Positions 36,166 to 44,267 of a DNA stretch of 55,491 bases are shown here, in pieces. Origin of the DNA: Nanobdellota archaeon. Its GTDB lineage: Archaea; Nanobdellota; Nanobdellia; SCGC-AAA011-G17; PNOQ01. The translations under genes and the position numbers were made by a program. Numbering within the stretch: the stretch's first letter is position 1; each line of letters begins with the position of its first letter. The notes beneath the pieces were generated by a model. That model did not search any database and was not told where the DNA came from. It was given only the letters and a program-made list of their open reading frames with translations. The DNA lies in assembly GCA_018829185.1 (NCBI GenBank), contig JAHJUI010000017.1, positions 1 through 55,491 of the forward strand, written 5' to 3'.

Positions 36166-36876
36166 TTAGCATTTAATGGTATATTCAAAGTACTTATCAT
36201 AAGGGTTTTCTAGCTCCATCATCTGTTTTACCGATAATCTTTCAAAATAACGCCTAAATGGCCTCATCGAGTTTCCATGAGCAGAAATAGCTACGTTTAC
36301 TTTGTTTTTCTTCATGAATTTAATTAGGTCTTTAACAAAGGGTATTACCCTCTTTTCCACATCTCTGATAGATTCTCCACCCGGTGGAGGGATAGTATAA
36401 GATCTATGGATTGTATCGAACTCTGCTGTTCCTACTTTTTTTATGAATTTTGCCTTATCTTTTCCAGATAAATGGTCTATTTTATGCCAATGTAAAAGTG
36501 TTTTGTAAGAATCTAATCCTTCTTCATGGATATATGCTTGATGTGTCCTACCTTCTATATCTCCATAGTTTCTTTCTAGCATACGATCATCTTTTATGAT
36601 TAGTTTGCACTCTGGATGATATTTTAATACTGGTTTTAAGGTGTCAACTGATCTAGAAAGGTGTGTTTTAAACGCTACTTCAAATTTTTTACCTTTTAGC
36701 TTTTGTGCTATTTTGTTAGCATCTCTTTTTCCTTGCGAGGTTAACTTAGAATCTTTCCACCCTGAAAAAATATGTTTTTTGTTGTAAATAGTTTGACCAT
36801 GCCTAAATATGTATATTTTACATGTTTTTCTATTTAAATCTAAATCTAATTTTTGTTTTGCCCAAGAATCTTTCAT
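36166..36876 (-). CDS. Phosphoglycerate-mutase-like histidine phosphatase, 236 aa
   Basis: The catalytic FRHGQTIYNKK (His at about residue 25), the GWKDSKLTSQG segment, DDRMLERNYGDIEG (about 97-110) and ISAHGNSMRPF (second catalytic His, about 198-208) fit the cofactor-dependent phosphoglycerate mutase subgroup better than the general phosphatases. If so it interconverts 2- and 3-phosphoglycerate in glycolysis, while most archaea use a different mutase. A histidine phosphatase role remains possible. Confidence 0.82.
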   Translation of the reverse strand: MKDSWAKQKLDLDLNRKTCKIYIFRHGQTIYNKKHIFSGWKDSKLTSQGKRDANKIAQKLKGKKFEVAFKTHLSRSVDTLKPVLKYHPECKLIIKDDRMLERNYGDIEGRTHQAYIHEEGLDSYKTLLHWHKIDHLSGKDKAKFIKKVGTAEFDTIHRSYTIPPPGGESIRDVEKRVIPFVKDLIKFMKKNKVNVAISAHGNSMRPFRRYFERLSVKQMMELENPYDKYFEYTIKC

Positions 36877-36902
36877 ATTTTCAAATTTGGAGAAAGGTAT
36901 AT

Positions 36903-38189
36903 TTAAGTTTTTTTGTTTTTAACAAGAACTCTAAGTTTTCTTATTGCATAATTTGCTGGATTTTTTATTTTAGAACACCAATTGTCTGGTTCGCAAATAA
37001 GTAAACTTTTGTAATAATTGGCATTATCGCAATTTGCTGGTAAAACTTTTTCTGCTTGTCTGGCATGCCAATTTAATTGTGCTTGAATATATCCTTCTTT
37101 TAATGGTTCGTAATTTTTTTCATTCCATTCATGAATTCTTTTATTAATCTCATCTTTACTCCATCCAACAGTTTTTAAGAAATTAAGTAAAACAAATAAA
37201 GATCGTTTTCTTCCATCATCTTTAACCCCTGCTAAAATAGTTTTAATACAAGGCGGAAAGTATTCTTCTTTAATTGCAAATTTTAAATCTTCATATGTTG
37301 CTTTTTTCTTAGGGACAAGATCTTCTCTTTTTTGTTGTTTAGATTCCCAATCAAATGCCTGTATGATTAAGTTTCTTGCTTCTTTTTCTTGAGGTTCAAA
37401 ATTTAAAAAATGTTCTTTTACTTTTACGTTTTCTGGTTTTGCAGATTCTTTATTGAAGCCTGCTACTTCATCTGGCCTAATTGGTACGCTAACTAGGTTA
37501 GATTTTTCATTTAAAGAATATGGGGCTCTAAACATGTGCCTGGAAGAGATAAGCAAGGTGTCTATATCTATTATTGCAAAAGGATCTAATTTATCTTCTT
37601 TTACGAATTCTACTGCTTTTTTCTCTGTTGCTTTTGCCAAATCGTTTATTGAAAATTTCTCTAAAATGCTTGCAACTAACGGTTCCCTAATCATTTCTTG
37701 CAAATAAGCAGCCATTGTTCTTGAGGCGGTTGGGAAAAGTAAGTTTGTGTCTTCTCCATTTACTGTTTTCGGAAAGGCGTTAAATGGGACCCCTATGTGG
37801 AACCCCTTGCTCCCTGAAAATTTAACTGAAAAGTTCTTTACATCATGGAATTTTAAGGCATCTATTAATAAAATTGTTGTTAGTTTTGCTAATTCAAATG
37901 ATTTTGTATCGATATCTAGGATTAAATCCCACCCTTTCCTTAATTCATTTAATTTAGCTATAGTCATTCCTGTGGCTAAATTTAGAGGATTATGCCAATG
38001 TTCTTCTGAGATATGGAACGATGTAGCCCCTTGCTTTGCAAACTCTCCCACATCTGAAGAAAATTGTATTACATCTGGGCGTTTTCCAAATTGGTCTTTA
38101 CCATACATTACTCCAATTTCTCTATCTTTTGCAGAATTAGCTATTTCTTGTTGGATTTCTTTTTGAGAATAATATTCTAAGGTATTCAT
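36903..38189 (-). CDS. priS: Archaeal DNA primase, small subunit fused to a PriL-type Fe-S domain, 428 aa
   Basis: The catalytic half has DLILDIDTK with the DxD pair (about residues 92-94), SGSKGFHIGVP (125-135), and FAIIDIDTLLISSRHMFRAP (third acidic residue and primer-binding residues, about 203-222). The C-terminal half (about 305-420) with YFPPCIKTILAG, ANCDN, LLICEPDNWC and IKNPANY has the four cysteines of the [4Fe-4S] PriL C-terminal domain. A one-chain primase is reported for small DPANN genomes; a separate PriL gene is not seen in this window. It makes primers for replication. Confidence 0.88.
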   Translation of the reverse strand: MNTLEYYSQKEIQQEIANSAKDREIGVMYGKDQFGKRPDVIQFSSDVGEFAKQGATSFHISEEHWHNPLNLATGMTIAKLNELRKGWDLILDIDTKSFELAKLTTILLIDALKFHDVKNFSVKFSGSKGFHIGVPFNAFPKTVNGEDTNLLFPTASRTMAAYLQEMIREPLVASILEKFSINDLAKATEKKAVEFVKEDKLDPFAIIDIDTLLISSRHMFRAPYSLNEKSNLVSVPIRPDEVAGFNKESAKPENVKVKEHFLNFEPQEKEARNLIIQAFDWESKQQKREDLVPKKKATYEDLKFAIKEEYFPPCIKTILAGVKDDGRKRSLFVLLNFLKTVGWSKDEINKRIHEWNEKNYEPLKEGYIQAQLNWHARQAEKVLPANCDNANYYKSLLICEPDNWCSKIKNPANYAIRKLRVLVKNKKT

Positions 38190-38250
38190 GAAAATGTGAA
38201 TGGTGGTCAGTTTAAATAGATTTTGTGTGTATTTGTCATTATACGCAAAG

Positions 38251-38260
38251 ATTTATAAAT
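38251..38260 (+). promoter_or_regulatory. TATA box of the cold-shock gene
   Basis: ATTTATAAAT (38251-38260) puts transcription start near 38284, leaving a leader of about 47 nt before the ATG at 38331. Within it lies a hairpin with a UUCG loop and the AGGAGG ribosome binding site. Confidence 0.6.
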
Positions 38261-38290
38261 GCCCCATTTCACCATTTTTTGTAAGTTGAG

Positions 38291-38310
38291 AATGATGCTT
38301 CGGTGTTATT
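38291..38310 (+). promoter_or_regulatory. UUCG-capped hairpin in the cold-shock leader
   Basis: AATGATGC-TTCG-GTGTTATT can pair over 8 positions (five Watson-Crick, three G-U), closed by the extra-stable C(UUCG)G loop. It ends 4 nt before AGGAGG (38315-38320). It may tune ribosome access or mRNA stability with temperature. Confidence 0.45.
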
Positions 38311-38330
38311 CTTTAGGAGGAAAAAGTAAA

Positions 38331-38642
38331 ATGGAAGGAACAGTTAAGTGGTTCAATAGAAAAAAAGGATATGGATTTATTGAAGGTGAAGACGGTAAAA
38401 GTTACTTTGCGCATTATACCGCATTAGATCAAGGAACTTTTATTAGGGAAAACGATAGAGTGTCCTTTGAACCTGTTCAGACTGATAAGGGCGAGCAAGC
38501 CCAAAAAGTTGTTTTGCTTCAAAAAGGCAGTGAAATCGCTGGTGGACGGGGAGCAAATGAAGAAACAGGGGAATCTGGTGAAGAAGAACAATCAGTTGAA
38601 GAAACAGATGAAGAACCTATTGATGAAGATGAGGAAGAGTAA
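38331..38642 (+). CDS. Cold-shock-domain protein with an acidic tail, 103 aa
   Basis: Residues 1-62 are a cold-shock domain: MEGTVKWFNRKKGYGFIEGE with RNP1 KGYGFI, then KSYFAHYTAL as RNP2, ending in QAQKVV. It binds single-stranded RNA or DNA. Residues 68-103 are a disordered Glu/Ser/Asp-rich tail, rare for bacterial CspA-type proteins. The start at 38331 is chosen because AGGAGG lies 10 nt upstream and the domain begins at once; an in-frame upstream ATG at 38259 would overlap the TATA box. CSD proteins in archaea are often gains from bacteria. Confidence 0.92.
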   Translation: MEGTVKWFNRKKGYGFIEGEDGKSYFAHYTALDQGTFIRENDRVSFEPVQTDKGEQAQKVVLLQKGSEIAGGRGANEETGESGEEEQSVEETDEEPIDEDEEE

Positions 38643-38703
38643 TCAAACAAATAAAATTATTTCTTATAACTTTTTTATTTTTCTTTTATTTTAAAATTAG
38701 AGA

Positions 38704-39108
38704 TTATTTCTTCTGAGCTTCTTGAAGTTCTTGTTGAAGTGCTTGACCTTTAATGCCAATTCCCATCATTTGTTTTTCTAATTGGGGTAAGACTTTTTCT
38801 AATTCTTTTGATTGTACAGCAACTAGATCTTTTGCTTCTTTGTAAGATTTTTTAACAAGAGTCTTTGAACCAACGTTCATTAGCAATTCTTTATTCTCTC
38901 CCATTGAAGCGCTTATGAAAAATCCTGAACCTAATGGAATAAAAATATCTTTTCCTTTCTCTACATTTTCTAAATCAAAAAGTGCTTCGTTTAAAGTTTT
39001 TAATTCTATTATATTGGACTGAATTGTATTTGCTTGTTGATTGATTTGATTGGCTTGTTGTTCTAGAAATTGTAATTCTGCCACTTTTTGTTGCATGTCT
39101 TTATTCAT
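38704..39108 (-). CDS. pfdA: Prefoldin alpha subunit, 134 aa
   Basis: The long N- and C-terminal helices with a beta-hairpin region IFIPLGSGFFISASMGENKE (about residues 55-74) are those of the alpha prefoldin. It is the last gene of the ribosomal superoperon and overlaps eL14 by 4 nt. The beta partner is at 25149. Confidence 0.92.
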   Translation of the reverse strand: MNKDMQQKVAELQFLEQQANQINQQANTIQSNIIELKTLNEALFDLENVEKGKDIFIPLGSGFFISASMGENKELLMNVGSKTLVKKSYKEAKDLVAVQSKELEKVLPQLEKQMMGIGIKGQALQQELQEAQKK

Positions 39109-39416
39109 TTTTTCTTGGTTTTCTTTTTTGTTTCTTTCTTATCTTCTTTTACTTCTTCTTTTTTCTCTTTCTTTGGTTTTCTTTCAATTACTTTAAACCC
39201 AGAAGATGACATCTGTTTGTGTACTTCTGCAGTTGAAGCTCCTTTTTTTACACCAATAACATTATTAGTCATTTCTAAATGTTTTATATTACATTTCCTT
39301 CTTTTTACATTTCCATCAATTAAAACAAAAGTATCGTCAACTACCTCTACAATTACAGCTAATTTTCCTGCTTCTCTTCCTGCTATTTTATAACAAATTA
39401 TTCCTTCTTTAATCAT
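39105..39416 (-). CDS. rpl14e: Ribosomal protein eL14 with a Lys/Glu tail, 103 aa
   Basis: The KOW-like start MIKEGIICYKIAGREAGKLA and VLIDGNVKRRKCNIKHLEMT match eL14. The last 35 residues are a Lys/Glu tail (ERKPKKEKKEEVKEDKKETK and further). It overlaps eL34 upstream by 8 nt and prefoldin alpha downstream by 4 nt. In many archaea a cmk gene lies between eL34 and eL14; here it is missing. Confidence 0.92.
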   Translation of the reverse strand: MIKEGIICYKIAGREAGKLAVIVEVVDDTFVLIDGNVKRRKCNIKHLEMTNNVIGVKKGASTAEVHKQMSSSGFKVIERKPKKEKKEEVKEDKKETKKKTKKK

Positions 39417-39675
39417 TTTTTCTCACCTTTTCTATTATTTTTTTTCTTGAACATTTTGAACATAAAACTCCGCCATAGGGTCTTTGTGGTCTTTTCTTTG
39501 TCTTTGGAAGATTTTTGAACCTAGCTTTTATTAAGTTTGGGATTCCGTGTAGTTCTTGTCCGCATTCGCTACATCTAAGTTTCTTTGGTTTTTTTTGTTT
39601 GTATTGTACCTTTAATTTATTTCCAGGTGTTTTTACAAACACTTTCCTTTTTGATCTTGATCTTTGTTGTTTCAT
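39409..39675 (-). CDS. rpl34e: Ribosomal protein eL34, 88 aa
   Basis: The basic chain with RSRSKRKVFVKTPGNKLKVQY, LRCSECGQELHGIPNL and GGVLCSKCSRKKIIEKV contains the two zinc CxxC pairs of eL34. Length is normal. It lies 1 nt after the EMC3-like gene and overlaps eL14. Confidence 0.93.
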   Translation of the reverse strand: MKQQRSRSKRKVFVKTPGNKLKVQYKQKKPKKLRCSECGQELHGIPNLIKARFKNLPKTKKRPQRPYGGVLCSKCSRKKIIEKVRKND

Positions 39676-39676
39676 T

Positions 39677-40123
39677 TTAATGCACCTTAAATAGTTTTTT
39701 CAATAATGTTGAAAATATGATTGCGGTTATAAAATAAATACCAAACCACCCAATTCCGTTATTTACGCCAGCTTTCCATATGTTAAATGGGAAATTTATT
39801 AATATTTGTTCGCTAGTTAAAACTGTTCTTAACCAACCGAACACTATAAAGATTGGGATTAATGTGATCAACATTGGTTTCATTTGTTGTTTCATTTGTT
39901 CGCCAGAATGTTGCATTGATCTTTTGTTAATCTCTGACATTTTTTGTGGATCGCTTCTAGCTTCTTTCATCTCTACTCTTATTTTCTTCATTTCTCCACG
40001 AATATGTTTTAATCTTTCTTGATCTGTTAAATATTTGTAAGCAAGAGTTATGAATATGTTAATTACTAAAGAAATTAAAACTACTCCCCCCACTGGGTTT
40101 GCTAATAGGAATTCTGTTAACAT
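39677..40123 (-). CDS. DUF106/EMC3-like membrane insertase (YidC/Oxa1 superfamily), 148 aa
   Basis: Three transmembrane stretches are visible, with a charged cytoplasmic coiled coil (EEMKKIRVEMKEARSDP-like, about residues 44-75) between the first and second. This is the layout of archaeal DUF106 proteins, related to YidC, Oxa1 and EMC3, which insert membrane proteins. Its place 38 nt after SecY supports that job. The adk gene often found between secY and this gene is absent. Confidence 0.88.
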   Translation of the reverse strand: MLTEFLLANPVGGVVLISLVINIFITLAYKYLTDQERLKHIRGEMKKIRVEMKEARSDPQKMSEINKRSMQHSGEQMKQQMKPMLITLIPIFIVFGWLRTVLTSEQILINFPFNIWKAGVNNGIGWFGIYFITAIIFSTLLKKLFKVH

Positions 40124-40161
40124 TTTAATTTATTGTATCCTTAGACCTTTTTTAAAGGTTG

Positions 40162-41616
40162 TTATTCTCCCCCCATGAACTTTCTCATTCCTGGATTCAT
40201 GTCCATCATATGTTCTTTTGCTATACTTTCATATAAATTATAAATAATCATAACTGTAAGTAAAATACCGGTTCCTCTAGACAATGCCCCAGTTAAGTCT
40301 GCAACTGCGGCTAAAAATCCAACTGCCAAAGCTCCCATGATTGTTAAAGGAAAAATATATCTTTGTAACATTCTTTCTAAGACTCTTGGGTCTCTCCTAA
40401 ATCCTGGTATTTGCAGACCGGACGACATCATTTTGTTAGCCTGGCTTCTAGCATCCATCCCAGAAGTTTGCATCCAAAAGATAGAAAATATTACTGCGCC
40501 CCCCATCATGAATAATGAGTAAGTTAAGCTTTGCAGTAAAACTGTACTTGTAAATGTTCCAGAAGTTGTCCAACCTATAATATGTTCCACTAAATTTGGA
40601 GAGTGTGTCCAATAAACTAAACCGGATACTGGCAAATTTCCAGAAAACTGACCAAAAATATGTTGAGATGTCCAAGCTATAAATCCGGATGTTGCTTCCC
40701 CCACCCTATTTTGCATTAATCTAGCCCACAATTGCAAGTTTGCTATTAAAGCTGCCACCAATATAACGGGTATATTACTGGTATAAATGAATTTCAATGG
40801 CCACCTTATTCCGTGTCCACGAATTCTTCCAAAGGACAGGGGTATTTCTACTTTCATTGCTTGAACATAGACTGCCACCATAAATACTATTATTGTAAAT
40901 GCTATTGCAAAAAATGCTCTCGATGCACCAATCGGATCTTGGGCTATCAATGACCTAATGAATACCCAAACTTGACCTACAGGTGCTAACCCAGAGCCTA
41001 AGGCAATTGTCCCGGCAGTTGTCAAGGGAGAAAATGCCCTGATCATAATCTGCGATGAAACTCCTGCTGCAATGAATAAGCTTATACCGGATCCAAATCC
41101 CCATTTAGTGATTACTTCATCCATGAACAGTATTAATAACCCACCTACAATTAATTGTGCTACTAATACCATTTGTATTGTGGCATATGTACCCGGTGCT
41201 AAACCAGCTGCTGGCGATAAACCGCCCATCATAACATAGATAAATGCTTCAAAAATAATAAATGCTACTGCTAAAAGTTTTTGTAAACCTTGGAACAATT
41301 GTTTTCCTTCATGTGTATTAAGGTCTATTTTTAGTATTCCAGAACCTGTTAAAAGCTGCAATACAATAGAGGCTGTTACGATTGGTCCAATACCTAAAGA
41401 AATAATGGATCCGAATTTTGTTCCAAAAATGATTGCTAAATATTCAAATTGTTCTAATGCGTTTTGACCTAACCCAAATAAAGGAATAGAAGTTAAAATA
41501 AAATAAGACACTAAAATAATTAAGGTCCATTTAAGTTTTTCTTTAAAAGATAGTCTTTTCTTAGTTGGAGATTTAACTTCTGGTAAAAAAGAAGTTAGAT
41601 TAGTTATCACCGACAT
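40162..41616 (-). CDS. secY: Preprotein translocase subunit SecY, 484 aa
   Basis: Ten transmembrane helices and SecY landmarks are visible: IPLFGLGQ, GSIISLGIGPIVTASIVLQL (channel entry and plug), RGTGILLTVMIIYNLYESIA near the end, and cytoplasmic loops with GRIRGHGIRWPLKFIYTSNI. It forms the protein-conducting channel with SecE (23286). It overlaps uL15 by 17 nt, so translation is coupled to the ribosomal genes. Confidence 0.97.
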   Translation of the reverse strand: MSVITNLTSFLPEVKSPTKKRLSFKEKLKWTLIILVSYFILTSIPLFGLGQNALEQFEYLAIIFGTKFGSIISLGIGPIVTASIVLQLLTGSGILKIDLNTHEGKQLFQGLQKLLAVAFIIFEAFIYVMMGGLSPAAGLAPGTYATIQMVLVAQLIVGGLLILFMDEVITKWGFGSGISLFIAAGVSSQIMIRAFSPLTTAGTIALGSGLAPVGQVWVFIRSLIAQDPIGASRAFFAIAFTIIVFMVAVYVQAMKVEIPLSFGRIRGHGIRWPLKFIYTSNIPVILVAALIANLQLWARLMQNRVGEATSGFIAWTSQHIFGQFSGNLPVSGLVYWTHSPNLVEHIIGWTTSGTFTSTVLLQSLTYSLFMMGGAVIFSIFWMQTSGMDARSQANKMMSSGLQIPGFRRDPRVLERMLQRYIFPLTIMGALAVGFLAAVADLTGALSRGTGILLTVMIIYNLYESIAKEHMMDMNPGMRKFMGGE

Positions 41617-42019
41617 TATCTTCTCCGTAAGTTACGGCTTCTCCGCCAGTTTTTTTAATTTTCTCTAAAGCTTTTTTTGAAAATTTATTAGCAGTAATTT
41701 TTATTTTTTTAGTTAAATTTCCTGTTCCAAGAACTTTGTAGCCTTTTAGTTCTACAATATCCTTTCCTAGTTTCTCTATTTCATAAAGATTTATTGATTT
41801 TAATGTGAACTGTTTTTTTGATTTGAAACCATGCTTTCCAAAGTATTTGGTGCCAAATTGTTTAAGGACCCTCATTTTATTTTGGTCTGCCCTTTTTCCT
41901 GAACCGGCCATGCCTCTACCTCCTCGGCTTCCAGCACCACGGTGTTTTTTCTTATGCCCCCACCCATGGGTGTGGCCACCACGTTGCTTTACATTCTTTT
42001 TTTCTTTATTTGCGGTCAT
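41600..42019 (-). CDS. rpl15: Ribosomal protein uL15, 139 aa
   Basis: The glycine/basic start QRGGHTHGWGHKKKHRGAGS and the RGGRGMAGSGKRADQNK that follow are typical of archaeal/eukaryotic uL15, then KYFGKHGFKSKKQ. It overlaps secY by 17 nt and follows uL30 by 1 nt, in the conserved spc order uL30-uL15-secY. Confidence 0.95.
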   Translation of the reverse strand: MTANKEKKNVKQRGGHTHGWGHKKKHRGAGSRGGRGMAGSGKRADQNKMRVLKQFGTKYFGKHGFKSKKQFTLKSINLYEIEKLGKDIVELKGYKVLGTGNLTKKIKITANKFSKKALEKIKKTGGEAVTYGEDNVGDN

Positions 42020-42020
42020 T

Positions 42021-42494
42021 TTAAATCATTCTTTTAATAAGATCATTAATTTTTTCTTTCCTATATCCAGTTACTCCACCTTGTGAAAATGGTTTTTTAA
42101 CTCCTTTCCTCTCAAAACCACTTACTGGGGGGCTTAATCTAAAATATAATTTTAAACCTGGTATATCTTTTAGTGTTTTTTTACCACCAAAAAATTCTTT
42201 TGAGAATGAAACAATATCTAATTTAGTTTTTTCTTTTAGATAATCTTCTGTTAATTTTTTGTTTCCTGGTAGCTTCCCTCTTTTTTCTAATAATGTTTTG
42301 AAAGTTGGTTCATCTATTTCCCCCCAAGTAACCTGATCTTTTAATTTGAACAATATTCCTGGCAAATTTTTAGCATTAGTTAGAACTATACAACTGTTCT
42401 TTTTGAATAATCTTAACCTTCTTAGAGATTCCTTTCTAGTTTTATCTAAACCACAATCTCCCCTAATCCTAATTACCACAATTTTATTTGACAT
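42021..42494 (-). CDS. rpl30: Ribosomal protein uL30, 157 aa
   Basis: IVVIRIRGDCGLDKTRKESL (about residues 4-23) and the L30-type LRLFKKNSCIVLTNAKNLPG are followed by the archaeal extension and GLKLYFRLSPPVSGFERKGV. The length fits archaeal uL30. Its start overlaps the uS5 end by 11 nt. Confidence 0.94.
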   Translation of the reverse strand: MSNKIVVIRIRGDCGLDKTRKESLRRLRLFKKNSCIVLTNAKNLPGILFKLKDQVTWGEIDEPTFKTLLEKRGKLPGNKKLTEDYLKEKTKLDIVSFSKEFFGGKKTLKDIPGLKLYFRLSPPVSGFERKGVKKPFSQGGVTGYRKEKINDLIKRMI

Positions 42495-43239
42495 CTAATT
42501 TCCCTTCAATTAAACCTGATTGTTTGTAATAATCTTGTTTGATTTTTACCTTATTTAATTTCTTAAGTGCTGCAAATGCGGCATAAATTAAATTCATTTT
42601 TGTTTTCGTGTGTCCAGATGTTCTTGAATAAACATCTTTGATACCGGCTAAATGTAATATTTTTCTTATTTCTTTTTCTACCGCTAATCCAGTTCCCTTA
42701 GGGGCAGGCATTAATTCTATTTTTACGCTACTGCATTTGCCATTTATTTTTAATGGAATTGTATGGGGATCTCCACAACCACAAGCCCATGAACCGCATC
42801 CACGTCTGATTTTGATTATATTTAATTTGGCTTTTCTAATTGCTTTTTCTCTTGCAGGAACGGTTTCTTTGGATTTTCCAAAGCCAATTCCGAGGTATCC
42901 ATCTTTATTACCGACAACTACCATGGTGGAGAATTTTGGTTTATTTCCTTCGCTTGTTTTCTTCTGTGTTGTTCTCCAGATGCTTTTCTTCCCACCTCCA
43001 AATTTACCTTTAGATTGTCCAATTGAAAGTAATTCTACTTCTAAGTTGGGCAGAAGTATATCTATTATTTCTGATTCTAAGATTTTTTGGCCTGAACTCA
43101 AAACTTCATCAAAATTAGTTATTTTCTTTGCTTTCACTAATTTGCCTAAACCTGTTTTTGGTTTCCAAGCTTCTAAAGTCTTTTTTTGAATTTCTCTTTG
43201 TCTTTCTTCTCTATCCATTCTTCTTTCTTTATCTGCCAA
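42484..43239 (-). CDS. rps5: Ribosomal protein uS5, 251 aa
   Basis: The double-stranded RNA-binding part FSTMVVVGNKDGYLGIGFGK (about 115-134) and the GHTKTKMNLIYAAFAALKKL segment mark uS5. An archaeal basic N-terminal extension (about 60 residues) precedes it. It has an unusual GCGSWACGCGDPH loop with several cysteines, as in archaeal uS5. Overlaps uL30 by 11 nt, lies 1 nt after uL18. Confidence 0.95.
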   Translation of the reverse strand: MADKERRMDREERQREIQKKTLEAWKPKTGLGKLVKAKKITNFDEVLSSGQKILESEIIDILLPNLEVELLSIGQSKGKFGGGKKSIWRTTQKKTSEGNKPKFSTMVVVGNKDGYLGIGFGKSKETVPAREKAIRKAKLNIIKIRRGCGSWACGCGDPHTIPLKINGKCSSVKIELMPAPKGTGLAVEKEIRKILHLAGIKDVYSRTSGHTKTKMNLIYAAFAALKKLNKVKIKQDYYKQSGLIEGKLDVK

Positions 43240-43240
43240 T

Positions 43241-43822
43241 TTAATCTCCCTTTATTATCTTTGATTTAACTTCTTCAAAATGTTTCGGTAAATCTTCTGG
43301 TTTTAGTTGATTTTTTATATATGCTGAAAATTGTTTTTCGTAAGCTTCTTTGTCTTTTGCTAATTTTGAGGCATAATCTGAAATGATTTTTCCAGATAGA
43401 CTATTTTCACTTGGTAAAACTTCTTCTGGGACTTTTATTTTAATGCCCGCATCTAACAATCCTTTTAATACAGCATATAATCTTGATTTAGCTATTACCG
43501 AACTTAATCCAAAGTCAACTATTGCTTCTTTTATTTTTTCCTTAATTTTAACCCCGCAAAGTAATCCTGTTAAATAAGCTGCCGGGATGTTTCCCCTGAA
43601 AGCTTTCCAACCATATTTATTTAATTCTCTTGAACTTGTTGAAAATAATATTTTATCTCCATCTTCATGGAACTTCACTATTTGAATTAAGGTATTTTTA
43701 AGGGAAAGTCTTACTACAACTCTTGGTTTTTTTGATTTGATATAGTTCAACCTTTTCTTATAGTCGGTTTTTCCTTCAGCCTTTCTCTTGTATCTAACTG
43801 TGAATGTTTTACTTTTTGACAT
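43241..43822 (-). CDS. rpl18: Ribosomal protein uL18, 193 aa
   Basis: The chain FTVRYKRKAEGKTDYKKRLN and KKPRVVVRLSLKNTLIQIVK with GWKAFRGNIPAAYLTGLLCG fits archaeal uL18, a 5S rRNA binder. It overlaps eL19 by 14 nt. Confidence 0.94.
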   Translation of the reverse strand: MSKSKTFTVRYKRKAEGKTDYKKRLNYIKSKKPRVVVRLSLKNTLIQIVKFHEDGDKILFSTSSRELNKYGWKAFRGNIPAAYLTGLLCGVKIKEKIKEAIVDFGLSSVIAKSRLYAVLKGLLDAGIKIKVPEEVLPSENSLSGKIISDYASKLAKDKEAYEKQFSAYIKNQLKPEDLPKHFEEVKSKIIKGD

Positions 43823-44267
43823 TTTGAACTAATTTATTTTCAGTAATGTAAAGTTTGATGTGCCTTTTACTTCTGAAAAATCCTCCCTTGACTTTTCTGT
43901 AGAGTATCCTGTAATTCCCGGGGGCGATTAACTTTTTATCTCTTAACTCCTTGATGAAATTTCTTTGAAGTCTAACTTTAATCATCCAGACTACTTTGTC
44001 TGATAATCTTGCAGTTCTTTTTCCTTTCCTCTTACCGCTTCCTTTTCTTCTTCCTTTTCTTTTTTGTTCTAATATTTTTCTAGCATGAGCTCTGGATGTA
44101 CTTTGTAATGGTTTTGCCTTTATTGCTTTATCCCCGATCAATCTTCTAATATCTGCTTTGGTGATTGCTTCTTTTATTTCATCTAGTCTTGACTCGTCAA
44201 ACCATACCCTGTTTACTCCGCATTTCAAAACGTCTGCAGCAATCCTTTTTTGATTATTTACTTTCAT
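43809..44267 (-). CDS. rpl19e: Ribosomal protein eL19, 152 aa
   Basis: The start QKRIAADVLKCGVNRVWFDE and the basic middle KGRRKGSGKRKGKRTARLSD, then a long helical tail, are those of archaeal eL19. The gene overlaps eL32 by 4 nt and uL18 by 14 nt, indicating tight coupling. Confidence 0.95.
   Translation of the reverse strand: MKVNNQKRIAADVLKCGVNRVWFDESRLDEIKEAITKADIRRLIGDKAIKAKPLQSTSRAHARKILEQKRKGRRKGSGKRKGKRTARLSDKVVWMIKVRLQRNFIKELRDKKLIAPGNYRILYRKVKGGFFRSKRHIKLYITENKLVQNVKK

Noticed and set aside
42638-43189. Open frame opposite uS5
   Set aside because: Antisense shadow of a ribosomal protein, without own signals.
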